Source: Lentzea xinjiangensis (GTDB lineage Bacteria > Actinomycetota > Actinomycetes > Mycobacteriales > Pseudonocardiaceae). From it: 64,000 nt of DNA. Position numbers and translations under genes: made by a program. The DNA is taken from assembly GCF_900110955.1 (NCBI RefSeq), contig NZ_FOFR01000001.1, forward strand, positions 418,410 through 482,409. Direction: 5' to 3'. Of the stretch, positions 34,476 through 42,864 are shown one piece after another. The notes below the pieces were generated by a model, which saw only the letters and a list, made by a program, of their open reading frames with translations, was not told where the DNA came from and did no database searches. Positions within the stretch are counted from its first letter, which is position 1; each line of letters begins with the position of its first letter.

Positions 34476-35986
34476 GGGAGCGCGATCCGCACGGCTGTCT
34501 TGTCGCGCACCGACAGGCCGAGGCCGGGCCGGTGCGGCACGTGCGCCGCGCTGTGGGCGCTGACCAACGACGTGGCCGGGTCGTCCAGGCGCAGCTCGAT
34601 GCCGAGCGCGAGGCTGTCCCTGATGAACGGCGGCACCTGGTCCCAGGTGCGCGCGGTGACGACGATGTGCCGCTGGGGGTCGAGCGGCTCGCCCGGCCCG
34701 TCGAGGAGCTGGAACCCGCTGAGGTCGCCCAGCGCGGCCGCGAGCGCGCGCAGCGCCGTCGACTTGCCGGTGCCGGGCGCGCCGACGATCGCCCCGTGCC
34801 GCAGCTCCGCGGTGAAGACGGGGACGAGGACGTCGCGGCGGTGCTCGTACGGCTTGTCCACCACGCCGATCGCGCCGGGCGGGAGCATGTCGAGCCTCAG
34901 CGCCGTGCCGTCGTCGCCGAGCGGTGGGAGCAGGATCTCGCGGGCGGTTCCGGCGCCGGCGGCGTGCGGCAGCAGCTCCAGCATCTCGACCAGGTCGTAG
35001 GTCGGTGTCGCGAGCGGCCACTCCGGCAGCTCGTACGGGGTCTGCGGCTCGCCGCCCGAGTACAGGACGTGGATGCCCAGCCCGCGACCGGCGCGCATCA
35101 GGGTGAGCAGGTGCTCGCGGAACCGCGGTTCCCTGTCGTAGAGGGCCTCCGGGCCGTCCACGCAGATCAGCAGGTCGGCGACCGGCTCCCGGCCGGCGGT
35201 CTCCCGGTAGTCGTCGAGGTTGCGGCACCGGCCGGCGTTGTGCACGAGCTCCTGGCGCCGGTGCAGCTCGCCCGCCAGCGCGTCCAGCAGCCGCGCCGGC
35301 AGCGCGTCGTCGGAGTCCGGCGTGACGGTGAGCGCGACCTGGGACGCGAACGCCAGCGGGTCGAAGATCCCGCTGCCGTTGCCGTCGATGAGCAGGTACT
35401 GCAGGCGCTGGGCCGGGTGCGTGGCCATCAGCCCGAGCAACGCGCTCTGCAACTGGTCGGGGCTGCCGCGGTGGACGGCGCTGCCGGTCTCCACCCGCAG
35501 GTGCACCGGCCAGCCCCGGTCGTCGACCCCGGCGGCCGCCACGAGGTCGTCCCGCTGCCACATGTCGCTGAGGTCGGCGTCGATGCCGTGCAGCGCGAGG
35601 AAGTCCGTCGGCTCGCCGTGCAGGTGCCCGCGCAGCCGGTCCGGCAGGTCCGCCCACTTCCGCGCCGTGACCACGACCTGCACGCCACGCGCGGGCCCGA
35701 ACGCCGCGACCCACTCGACGGTCCGGTCCAGCTCCGGGTCCAGGTCGGAGCACAACGCCCAGTCGTCCACCAGCAGCACCGCCCCGGACGGCGCCCCGCG
35801 CTCGAACCAGTCGAGCAGGCTGCGGCAGCCCGACCGGTCGGCCGCGTCGAACGAGGCCGAGACGGGCAACGGGTCGGCGCCGCGGCCGATCCGGTACACG
35901 GCCATGCCCGGCGCGGCCTGCAGCGCCGCCGTCAACCGCTCCCTGGTCGCCTGCCAGGGACCGACGACGGCGAAGTTCCTGATCAC
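34472..35986 (-). CDS. EccC/FtsK-like ATPase-derived protein, rearranged domains (504 aa)
   Basis: A 504-residue paralogue of the next gene with the same layout but one central domain. The N-terminal part has YRIGRGADP and VLLVDDWALC; the centre has LQYLLIDGNGSGIFDP, LAGELHRRQEL and ADLLICVDG with no P-loop; the C-terminal part has GVVDKPYEHRRD and the P-loop GAPGTGKST. The order (Walker B half first, P-loop half last) looks like a circularly permuted EccC domain. GTG start is placed by a -10 box six bases upstream. No membrane segments are seen. Confidence 0.65.
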   Translation of the reverse strand: MIRNFAVVGPWQATRERLTAALQAAPGMAVYRIGRGADPLPVSASFDAADRSGCRSLLDWFERGAPSGAVLLVDDWALCSDLDPELDRTVEWVAAFGPARGVQVVVTARKWADLPDRLRGHLHGEPTDFLALHGIDADLSDMWQRDDLVAAAGVDDRGWPVHLRVETGSAVHRGSPDQLQSALLGLMATHPAQRLQYLLIDGNGSGIFDPLAFASQVALTVTPDSDDALPARLLDALAGELHRRQELVHNAGRCRNLDDYRETAGREPVADLLICVDGPEALYDREPRFREHLLTLMRAGRGLGIHVLYSGGEPQTPYELPEWPLATPTYDLVEMLELLPHAAGAGTAREILLPPLGDDGTALRLDMLPPGAIGVVDKPYEHRRDVLVPVFTAELRHGAIVGAPGTGKSTALRALAAALGDLSGFQLLDGPGEPLDPQRHIVVTARTWDQVPPFIRDSLALGIELRLDDPATSLVSAHSAAHVPHRPGLGLSVRDKTAVRIALP

Positions 35987-35992
35987 CGTCCA

Positions 35993-35998
35993 GATATA
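35993..35998 (-). promoter_or_regulatory. leaderless -10 box (TATATC) of the EccC-like operon
   Basis: On the minus strand TATATC ends six bases before the GTG at 35986. It faces a second leaderless promoter on the plus strand 34 bases away, so the two operons diverge from a very short gap. Confidence 0.5.
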
Positions 35999-36031
35999 CC
36001 AACAGCGCCCTGGCCGCCGCTCGCCCTTCGC

Positions 36032-36037
36032 TAATGT
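36032..36037 (+). promoter_or_regulatory. leaderless -10 box (TAATGT) of the sterol-carrier family gene
   Basis: TAATGT ends seven bases before the GTG at 36045. Confidence 0.6.
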
Positions 36038-36044
36038 GGGCGGC

Positions 36045-36422
36045 GTGCCAGCCAGAGCCGTCGACCCCGCCGAGGTGCGAGCCGCCGTCCAGGCCGTGCT
36101 CCCGTGGCTGCGAGGCGAGGCCGAGCAGCCCGAACGCCCCGTGCTGGCCGCCGCCGTCCGGCTGAGCCTGCGCACCCTGGAGCAGATCGCGCCGGGCCGC
36201 ACCGTCGAGGTCCGCGTGCCGCCGTTCGCGGCCGTGCAGTGCGTCGAAGGCCCGCGCCACACCCGCGGCACGCCCCCGAACGTGGTGGAGACCGACGCCC
36301 GCACGTGGCTCGAACTGGCCACCGGCGACCTGGCCTGGCCCGACGCCGTGGACGGTGCCAGGGTCACGGCGTCGGGGACCAGGGCCGACCTCTCCCACCT
36401 GCTCCCGGTCGTGAGGTTCTAG
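36045..36422 (+). CDS. sterol carrier family protein
   Basis: A 125-residue protein matching the actinobacterial sterol-carrier family group often found near purF. It has VDPAEVRAAVQAVLPWL, VEVRVPPFAAVQCVEGPRHT (in part: VRVPPFAAVQ) and TPPNVVETDARTWLELATG (in part: NVVETDARTWLEL), ending in DLSHLLPVV. It likely folds as an SCP2-like lipid-binding domain; the ligand is unknown. GTG start fixed by the leaderless box. Convergent with the hydrolase gene at 36558; the 135-base gap holds a weak 8-bp inverted repeat (36422-36429 with 36460-36467). Confidence 0.78.
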   Translation: MPARAVDPAEVRAAVQAVLPWLRGEAEQPERPVLAAAVRLSLRTLEQIAPGRTVEVRVPPFAAVQCVEGPRHTRGTPPNVVETDARTWLELATGDLAWPDAVDGARVTASGTRADLSHLLPVVRF

Positions 36423-36557
36423 CCGCACCGGGCTCCGGCCGCTGTGCGTGGCGGCAGGTGGTGCGGCCGGGCGCGGACCCGTGACCGGCTTCGCGACCAC
36501 CACCGCACCCGTGAGCAGGCCGGCCCGCCGTCACCGGCGTACCGGCCAGGTGCGCGC

Positions 36558-38528
36558 CTAGAACCAGGAGCCGATCTTCTTCACCGCGCCGCCGACACCC
36601 TCGACGACGTCCCGCCCGACCTCCACCACGTTGCCCGCGGTGTCGACCACGACGTCGCCCGCGTCGCTCGCGACCTCCCTGGTCGTGTCCCAGGCGTGGC
36701 CGGCCGCGTCGCCCCAGTCGCCCCGCGAGATGTCGTCGACGACCTGGCCACCACCGCGCCAGAGGTCCTCGCCCATGTCGACGACCTCCTTGCCGGTGTT
36801 GACGCCCCAGTCGACGACGGGACCCACACCCGGCAGGTCCGACCCCGGCACCTCGCGCGGCGTGGGGGCGTCCTGCCACCGCTGCTCGCTGACGTCGCCG
36901 CCCTGGCCGTTGGCGATCTTGGCGAGGTTCGCGAGCGACTCGGAGTCCTTGTCGTAGTAGGCCGAGTGCGCGTGCCCGATGCCCGACTCGCCCGACGTGC
37001 CGAACGTCCGCGCGCCGAAGGAGGAGTCGTACGGACCGGTGGACGACCCGTCCTTGGTGAACCAGTCGCCGCTCGTCGCCTGGATGACCGGGTCGTGCTC
37101 CGTGCCGCCGACGTAGACGTGACCGCGTCCCGCCGTGAGCTGGTCCACGTTGGACGCGCCCACACCGGGCGAGCCGACGAACGCGATGTCGTCCGCCTTC
37201 AGGCCGTTGTCCATGGCGGAGTAGCCGACGACCGTGCTGCCGTAGCTGTGGCCGATCACCGTGACGTGGGCGTTCGGGTTGGCCGCGCGGTAGCCCTCGA
37301 CGTCCTTCGCCAGGATCGCGCCGCCCTCGCGGGCCTGCGCGGGGTCGTTCACCTGACCGGGCAGGAACTCCGGCGCGTCGTAGCCGAGCCACTGGATCGC
37401 CGCACCGTTCTGCCCCATCTCGGCGCTGAGGTTCGCCGCCTGGTCGAGGCCGAAGCTGCTGAGCTTGGACGTGGTCCCCGGCACGCACACCGCGACGTTG
37501 TCCGCCGTGTCCGGGTTGCCGAAGGCGACGGCGATAGCGCCTTCCTTGGCGCCTGCGCCGTCCGGGCTCCACGCGAGCACGAAGGCCCGCTTGCCGCTCT
37601 CGTCGCTCAGGTCGGCAGCCGTCTCCAACGCGCCGAGCGCGTCGTCCGCGTTCTTCGCGCGACGTGCCGCTTCGTCGTACCGCGCCAGCAGCTCCGAACC
37701 CCTGGCGTCGTTGCGCAGGGCCCGCTGGCCTTCCGGCGAGTCCGGGTCGACGCCGAGTTCGCGTGCGCGATCGGCCAGCTCTTGCTTGAGCTGGTCCTTC
37801 TCCGCGGCGAACCGCGCCGCGTCCTCCGGGATCCGCTTGCGGTTCGCGTGGTCCAGCACCTCGGCCGGCAAGCCGCGGAGCTGGCCGAGCTCCTGGTACT
37901 TCGTGTTCTTGAGCGCTTCCTGCTGTTCCCGGCTGAGCGACTTCCACCAGTCGGCGACCGCCTTCGGATCGCTTCCCGGCGGCGGCACGGGAGGCAACGG
38001 CCCGGCGGCACCGGCGCGCTGGACGGCACGGCTCCACCCGCTGTCCGACCGCGCCGACTCCTCGAAGCCGGGCGGGATCCTGGTGAGGGCACCCGCGTAC
38101 GTCCGGAGGACGTTCTCGTAACCGGACTTGACCTTGTTCAGCGCGTCGTTGACCTGGTTGGCGAGCGCACGGGTCTGCTGCTCGTCCATGCCGGGCGGGC
38201 GGCTGCGCCACACGCTGATCGCCTGGTCGGCGGCACCCCGCATCTGGCCGTAGGCGCGGGAAGCGGCCTGCACGACGTCGACGCCCGCACCGAGGCGTTC
38301 GCCCGCGGCCTTGGCGGCCGAGGCGGAGAGCCCGGCGCGCGCGGCGAACTTCGAGGCGGTGTCGCCGGTCCAGCCGCCGGCCGCGGTCCTGCCGCCCTTG
38401 GCGACGGACTCGCCCGCGCGGCCGACGGCGCTGATCGCACCGGTGATCGGGTCCGCGGCGGCGGCGATCCGGCCGGCGTCCCCCGCCGCCAGCCTGCCGT
38501 ACAGGTGCTCCGGGTCCGGGTAGCTCAC
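36558..38528 (-). CDS. DUF1023 alpha/beta hydrolase with N-terminal helical export domain
   Basis: A 656-residue protein. Residues 1 to about 150 are helical and WXG100-like (FAARAGLSASAAKAAGERL); the middle has a charged coiled region; from about 300 on lies an alpha/beta hydrolase of the DUF1023 type, nucleophile in GHSYGST (about 426), acid in EHDPVI and base in IGHAHSAYY. The last 90 residues are Asp/Gly/Val-rich with repeated DVV and GNVVE-like stretches. It has no Sec signal and is coupled (GTGA) to an EspC-like gene, so it is probably a type VII secretion effector or enzyme. Substrate unknown. Confidence 0.8.
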   Translation of the reverse strand: MSYPDPEHLYGRLAAGDAGRIAAAADPITGAISAVGRAGESVAKGGRTAAGGWTGDTASKFAARAGLSASAAKAAGERLGAGVDVVQAASRAYGQMRGAADQAISVWRSRPPGMDEQQTRALANQVNDALNKVKSGYENVLRTYAGALTRIPPGFEESARSDSGWSRAVQRAGAAGPLPPVPPPGSDPKAVADWWKSLSREQQEALKNTKYQELGQLRGLPAEVLDHANRKRIPEDAARFAAEKDQLKQELADRARELGVDPDSPEGQRALRNDARGSELLARYDEAARRAKNADDALGALETAADLSDESGKRAFVLAWSPDGAGAKEGAIAVAFGNPDTADNVAVCVPGTTSKLSSFGLDQAANLSAEMGQNGAAIQWLGYDAPEFLPGQVNDPAQAREGGAILAKDVEGYRAANPNAHVTVIGHSYGSTVVGYSAMDNGLKADDIAFVGSPGVGASNVDQLTAGRGHVYVGGTEHDPVIQATSGDWFTKDGSSTGPYDSSFGARTFGTSGESGIGHAHSAYYDKDSESLANLAKIANGQGGDVSEQRWQDAPTPREVPGSDLPGVGPVVDWGVNTGKEVVDMGEDLWRGGGQVVDDISRGDWGDAAGHAWDTTREVASDAGDVVVDTAGNVVEVGRDVVEGVGGAVKKIGSWF

Positions 38529-38848
38529 CGGCCGCCTCCCAGTCCCTGCATGAGCTTGGTCAGCGCGGACGCCTGGTCGTCGTCCGTGCGCTGGTAGTCG
38601 TCGGCGTTCGACACGAGGCCCTCGGCGGCGTCGGTGAGCCACGCGGAGCCGCGCCGGAGGTCCTGGGAGTGCGTGCCGGCGAACTTCGCCACCGCGTCCG
38701 CGAACTCGGCGGCGGCGTCGAGCTCGCCGAGCGCACCGGCGTCGAGCCTGAGCATCGAGATCATCTCCGCCGCCTCGAGCACCGCGTCGGAGCCGTTGCC
38801 GAACTCCTTGGACGCGGTGCGCAGCAGCTCTGGCTCAACGCCGAACAT
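38525..38848 (-). CDS. EspC-family type VII secretion target
   Basis: A 107-residue helical protein resembling the EspC/DUF2580 group (FGVEPELLRTASKEF at the start). It carries YQRTD (residues 85-89), a YxxxD export motif, and no Sec signal. Its stop overlaps the start of the large hydrolase gene, so the two are expected to pair for export. ATG 38848 is chosen; GTG 38854 is also possible. Confidence 0.78.
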   Translation of the reverse strand: MFGVEPELLRTASKEFGNGSDAVLEAAEMISMLRLDAGALGELDAAAEFADAVAKFAGTHSQDLRRGSAWLTDAAEGLVSNADDYQRTDDDQASALTKLMQGLGGGR

Positions 38849-38934
38849 CGCCACCCCCGTGTTGGTCCTCGGTCACTGCGACGCAGACACATGATGGACG
38901 GTTCCCCACTCACGCGTAGGACGTTTCCGGCACG

Positions 38935-39690
38935 ATGTCGGCCATGGTGCAGACGGGGTGGACGGCTCAGCGGTGGACCGCTGTGTTCATCGAGCAGGTG
39001 GAGATGTTCCGCAAGGCGGTGGCGGGCGCGGACCCGGCAGCCGACGTGCCCACGCGCCCTGGGTGGACCGTCCAGGACCTCGTCGTGCACCTCGCGCGCT
39101 TCCTGCAGACCTCCACCGCCTACCTGAGCACCGGCAGCCGCGCCGCGATGCCGCCGCCGCCCCCACCGGCCGGGCTGTCCCCGCTCGAGTACCTCGACCT
39201 CCAGGTGACCGAGGCGGCGGAGGTCCTCGCGGCCGTACCAGGGAACCGCCCCGTGTGGACGTTCTCACCGGCAGCGCCTGATCTGGCGTGGGTGTGGCAC
39301 CGCCGGATCGCGCACGAGACGGTGCTGCGCCGCTTCGACGCGCAGACGGTCGTCCGCCAGGTCGTCGCCACGGACGCCGACCTGTGCGTGGACGGCATCG
39401 ACGAGGTGCTGACCACGATCGTCGCGGCCAAGCTCGACGGTGACGTGCCCACCATGACGCCCGGCACCGCCGTGGTGCGGCCCACCGACGTCCCGGAGTC
39501 CTGGTTGATCTCCCTGGCGTCGGACGAGGCGCCGGAGATCCGTGCGGCCGCACCGGGCGAAGAGGGCGACGCGCAGGTGACCGGTGAGGCCGAGCTCGTC
39601 TACTTCTGGCTCTGGAACCGGATGAACCTCAAGGAGATGACGGGCGATCAGCGCGTGCTGGACGTCCTCCAGGTCGGGCGGGGGCACTGA
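38935..39690 (+). CDS. maleylpyruvate isomerase family, mycothiol-dependent enzyme
   Basis: A 251-residue DinB-like four-helix protein. WTAQRWTAVFIEQ opens it, LVVHLAR and HRRIAHETVLRRFDA carry the metal-binding histidines, and the C-terminal third is the MDMPI-type beta domain (AELVYFWLWNR). Members use mycothiol in place of glutathione, or are uncharacterised. It lies between the type VII genes and purF, as in other actinobacteria. ATG 38944 is an alternative start; no ribosome site supports either. Confidence 0.85.
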   Translation: MSAMVQTGWTAQRWTAVFIEQVEMFRKAVAGADPAADVPTRPGWTVQDLVVHLARFLQTSTAYLSTGSRAAMPPPPPPAGLSPLEYLDLQVTEAAEVLAAVPGNRPVWTFSPAAPDLAWVWHRRIAHETVLRRFDAQTVVRQVVATDADLCVDGIDEVLTTIVAAKLDGDVPTMTPGTAVVRPTDVPESWLISLASDEAPEIRAAAPGEEGDAQVTGEAELVYFWLWNRMNLKEMTGDQRVLDVLQVGRGH

Positions 39691-40013
39691 TGCGCAAGCT
39701 CGCCGCGGCACTGCTCGGTTGCCTGCTGCTCGCCGGGTGCGCGGCGAGCTGGCAGGCGCGGGAGGTGCGGTACGAGATCGTGTCGTTCGACGACAGCACC
39801 CCGACCGAGATCTTCAAGCTCGAGCTGGTGGGCGATGCCCCGAAGGGTGCGCTGGACCCGGCCGGGCTGGCCAGGCTGTCCAACACGAAGAGCGACATCA
39901 CCGGTGGGGCCGGTGTCGGCGACGAGGTCCTCTGCCTGGTCGAGCAGGAGAAGGGCAGCGCGTTCGGCAACTCGAACGTCGTGACCCGCGTGAAGACCTG
40001 CAAGAAGGCGTGA
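39690..40013 (+). CDS. small lipoprotein
   Basis: A 107-residue lipoprotein whose ATG overlaps the preceding stop by one base (TGATG). The signal MRKLAAALLGCLLLAGC ends in the lipobox LAGC. The mature part has two cysteines near its end (EVLCLVEQ and VKTCKKA) that may form a disulphide. No family recognised. Confidence 0.75.
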   Translation: MRKLAAALLGCLLLAGCAASWQAREVRYEIVSFDDSTPTEIFKLELVGDAPKGALDPAGLARLSNTKSDITGGAGVGDEVLCLVEQEKGSAFGNSNVVTRVKTCKKA

Positions 40014-40150
40014 CGGGCCCCACCCGGTCCCGTCCCGCGGCGGCGGTACGCGGTGCCGGGAGGCCCGATCCGGCCGTTCCTGCGGCCGAACGCATGAGCT
40101 TCGTCACCTCACCAGGGGTTCGGAGGGGGTATATCACCTGGTGCTCCACA

Positions 40151-40156
40151 TACACT
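40151..40156 (+). promoter_or_regulatory. possible -10 box (TACACT) of purF
   Basis: TACACT lies 39 bases before the purF start in the only AT-richer part of the gap; a leader of about 33 bases with TAGGGAGCC would result. No good -35 is seen. Confidence 0.4.
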
Positions 40157-40195
40157 CGGGTGGCAGCCAGCCCCACTCGTTAGGGAGCCAACTCG

Positions 40196-41701
40196 GTGGT
40201 CGCAGACCATTCCCAGCCCGAACAGGAACCCCGTGAGGAGTGCGGCGTCTTCGGCGTCTGGGCTCCCGGTGAGGACGTCTCCAAGCTGACCTACTACGGG
40301 CTCTACGCCCTGCAGCACCGCGGCCAGGAGGCGGCGGGCATCTCCGTCGGCGACGGGGCGCAGGTCGTCGTCTTCAAGGACCTCGGGCTCGTCAGCCAGG
40401 TCTTCGACGAGCAGGTCCTGCAGAGCCTCAAGGGCCACGTGGCCGTCGGGCACTGCCGCTACTCCACCACCGGGTCCACGACCTGGGAGAACGCGCAGCC
40501 GACGTTCCGGACCACCGCCGCCGGGTCGGGCCTGAGCCTCGGGCACAACGGCAACCTGGTGAACACCGCCGAGCTGCTGGAGAAGGCCAAGTCGCTCGGG
40601 ATCGTCGAGCGCAACGGCGCCACCACCGACTCGGACATCCTCTGCGGCCTGCTCGCGCACGCGGCGGCCGACAAGGGCATCGAGCAGGCCGCGCTGGAGC
40701 TGCTGCCGACGGTGAAGGGCGCGTACTGCCTGACCTTCTCCGACGAGAGCACCCTCTACGCGGCACGTGACCCGCACGGCGTGCGCCCGCTGGTGCTGGG
40801 ACGCCTCGAACGGGGCTGGGTCGTGGCCAGCGAGACCGCGGCGCTCGACATCGTCGGCGCGAGCTTCGTGCGCGAGGTCGAGCCGGGTGAGCTGATCGCG
40901 ATCGACGAGGACGGCCTGCGGTCGACCCGGTTCGCGACCCCCGAGCCCAAGGGCTGCATCTTCGAGTACGTCTACCTGGCCAGGCCGGACACGACGATCT
41001 CCGGCCGCGGCGTCCACGCGACGCGCGTCGAGATCGGCCGCCGCCTGGCCAAGGAACACCCGGTCGAGGCCGACCTGGTGATCCCGGTGCCGGAGTCCGG
41101 CACGCCGGCCGCGATCGGCTACGCGCAGGCCAGCGGCATCCCGTACGGGTCGGGCCTGGTCAAGAACGCCTACGTCGGCCGGACGTTCATCCAGCCGTCG
41201 CAGACGATCCGCCAGCTCGGCATCCGGCTGAAGCTCAACCCGCTGCGCGACGTCATCCGCGGCAAGCGGCTGGTCGTCGTGGACGACTCGATCGTGCGCG
41301 GCAACACCCAGCGCGCGCTCGTCCGCATGCTGCGCGAGGCCGGCGCGCTCGAGGTGCACGTGCGGATCGCGTCGCCGCCGGTCAAGTGGCCGTGCTTCTA
41401 CGGCATCGACTTCGCCTCGCGGGCGGAGCTCATCGCGAACGGCCTGGACGACGACGGCATCCGCCGGTCGGTCGGCGCCGACTCGCTCGGGTACGTGTCG
41501 CTCGAGCAGCTCATCGCGGCGACCGAGCAGCCCAAGACGCGGCTGTGCTCGGCGTGCTTCGACGGCGAGTACCCGATCGAGCTGCCGCAGGACGCGCTCA
41601 TCGGCAAGCACCTGCTCGAGGGCCTCAAGGGCGTCTCGGGCTCGGCCGCTCCCGTTCTGCCGAACGGCTATGGTGCCGAAGACGCACTGCGACGTCCCTG
41701 A
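40196..41701 (+). CDS. purF: amidophosphoribosyltransferase
   Basis: A 501-residue first enzyme of de novo purine synthesis, making phosphoribosylamine from PRPP and glutamine. A short propeptide precedes the N-terminal nucleophile cysteine in EECGVFG, as in the Bacillus-type enzyme, and CSACFDG near the C-terminus fits the iron-sulphur ligands of that type. The PRPP motif is VVVDDSIVRGNT. GTG at 40196 has GGGAGCC upstream. purM follows 48 bases later, probably on the same transcript. Confidence 0.96.
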   Translation: MVADHSQPEQEPREECGVFGVWAPGEDVSKLTYYGLYALQHRGQEAAGISVGDGAQVVVFKDLGLVSQVFDEQVLQSLKGHVAVGHCRYSTTGSTTWENAQPTFRTTAAGSGLSLGHNGNLVNTAELLEKAKSLGIVERNGATTDSDILCGLLAHAAADKGIEQAALELLPTVKGAYCLTFSDESTLYAARDPHGVRPLVLGRLERGWVVASETAALDIVGASFVREVEPGELIAIDEDGLRSTRFATPEPKGCIFEYVYLARPDTTISGRGVHATRVEIGRRLAKEHPVEADLVIPVPESGTPAAIGYAQASGIPYGSGLVKNAYVGRTFIQPSQTIRQLGIRLKLNPLRDVIRGKRLVVVDDSIVRGNTQRALVRMLREAGALEVHVRIASPPVKWPCFYGIDFASRAELIANGLDDDGIRRSVGADSLGYVSLEQLIAATEQPKTRLCSACFDGEYPIELPQDALIGKHLLEGLKGVSGSAAPVLPNGYGAEDALRRP

Positions 41702-41749
41702 TTTCTGGGCACGTCCCCGAGCACCCGGATCCAAGTGGAAGAAGTTGAC

Positions 41750-42811
41750 GTGACCGACAGCGCCAAGGCCACCTACGCCGCCGCCGGAGTCAGTATCACC
41801 GCAGGTGACGAGGCGGTGGAGAAGCTCAAGCCGTGGGCGGCCAAGGCGCACCGGCCCGAGGTGCTCGGCGGTATCGGTGGCTTCGCCGGCCTCTTCCAGC
41901 TCAAGCTCGACCGCTGGAAGGAGCCGGTCCTGGCGTCGTCCACGGACGGCGTCGGCACCAAGATCGCGGTCGCGCAGGCGCTGGACAAGCACGACACCGT
42001 CGGCATCGACCTGGTCGCCATGATCGTGGACGACCTGGTCGTGTGCGGCGCGGAGCCGCTGTTCGTGCAGGACTACATCGCGGTCGGCAGGGTCGTCCCG
42101 GACAAGATCGCGGCGCTGGTCAAGGGCATCGCCGAGGGCTGCGTCCAGGCCGGCTGCGCGCTGCTCGGCGGCGAGACGGCCGAGCACCCCGGCCTGATGG
42201 GCGACGACGACTACGACATCTCCGGCACCGGCGTCGGCGTGGTCGAGCAGTCCAAGCTGCTCGGTCCCGACCGCGTCCGCGACGGCGACGTCGTGATCGC
42301 CATGGGCTCGTCCGGCCTGCACTCCAACGGCTACTCGCTCGCGAGGCACGTGCTGCTGGAGATCGCGCGGATGCCGCTCGAGGGCCACGTCGAGGAGTTC
42401 GGCCGCACCCTCGGCGAGGAGCTGCTGGAGCCGACCAAGATCTACGCCAAGGACTGCCTCGCGCTGATCGCCGAGACGGAGGTCCGCGGGTTCTCGCACG
42501 TCACCGGTGGTGGCCTCGCCGCCAACCTGGCCCGCGTGCTGCCCGACGGCCTGCACGCGAGGCTCGACCGCGGCACCTGGACGCCCGCGCCGGTCTTCCA
42601 GCTCATCGCCCAGCGCGGCCGCGTCGAGCGCGACGAGATGGAGAAGGCGTTCAACATGGGCGTCGGCATGGTCGCCGTCGTGGCGCCCGAGGACGTCGAC
42701 CGCGCGCTGGCCGTGCTGACGGCCCGCCACGTCCCGGCGTGGGTGCTCGGCGAGATCACCAAGTCGGAGGAGGGCGGCGCCGCCCTCGTCGGCGACCACC
42801 CGCGCTTCTGA
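41750..42811 (+). CDS. purM: phosphoribosylformylglycinamidine cyclo-ligase
   Basis: A 353-residue AIR synthetase that closes the imidazole ring using ATP. Marks are SSTDGVGTKI, GGETAEHPG, SSGLHSNGYSL and THVTGGGLAANL-like SHVTGGGLAAN. GTG 41750 is preferred over an upstream in-frame start because GGAAGAAG lies just before it. The ECF-type promoter of the following sigma gene starts two bases after its stop. Confidence 0.95.
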   Translation: MTDSAKATYAAAGVSITAGDEAVEKLKPWAAKAHRPEVLGGIGGFAGLFQLKLDRWKEPVLASSTDGVGTKIAVAQALDKHDTVGIDLVAMIVDDLVVCGAEPLFVQDYIAVGRVVPDKIAALVKGIAEGCVQAGCALLGGETAEHPGLMGDDDYDISGTGVGVVEQSKLLGPDRVRDGDVVIAMGSSGLHSNGYSLARHVLLEIARMPLEGHVEEFGRTLGEELLEPTKIYAKDCLALIAETEVRGFSHVTGGGLAANLARVLPDGLHARLDRGTWTPAPVFQLIAQRGRVERDEMEKAFNMGVGMVAVVAPEDVDRALAVLTARHVPAWVLGEITKSEEGGAALVGDHPRF

Positions 42812-42812
42812 G

Positions 42813-42839
42813 GCAACCTCCCGAGGCGGTCGCCGCGTA
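42813..42839 (+). promoter_or_regulatory. ECF-type promoter, GCAACC-N17-CGTA
   Basis: GCAACC at 42813-42818 and CGTA at 42836-42839, spacer 17. Third instance of the element found before SigE-family sigma genes in this window. A small hairpin-capable stretch (GGTCGCCGC and GCGGCGACC, 42828-42852) overlaps the start region. Confidence 0.55.
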
Positions 42840-42864
42840 GTAAGCGGCGACCGAGGAGGGGGAC

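Noticed and set aside
32235..36503. A single 1422-codon minus-strand frame
   Set aside because: The part upstream of 34475 is out of frame with the real 504-residue gene and has shadow composition. The real arrangement is two genes overlapping by four bases at 34472-34475.
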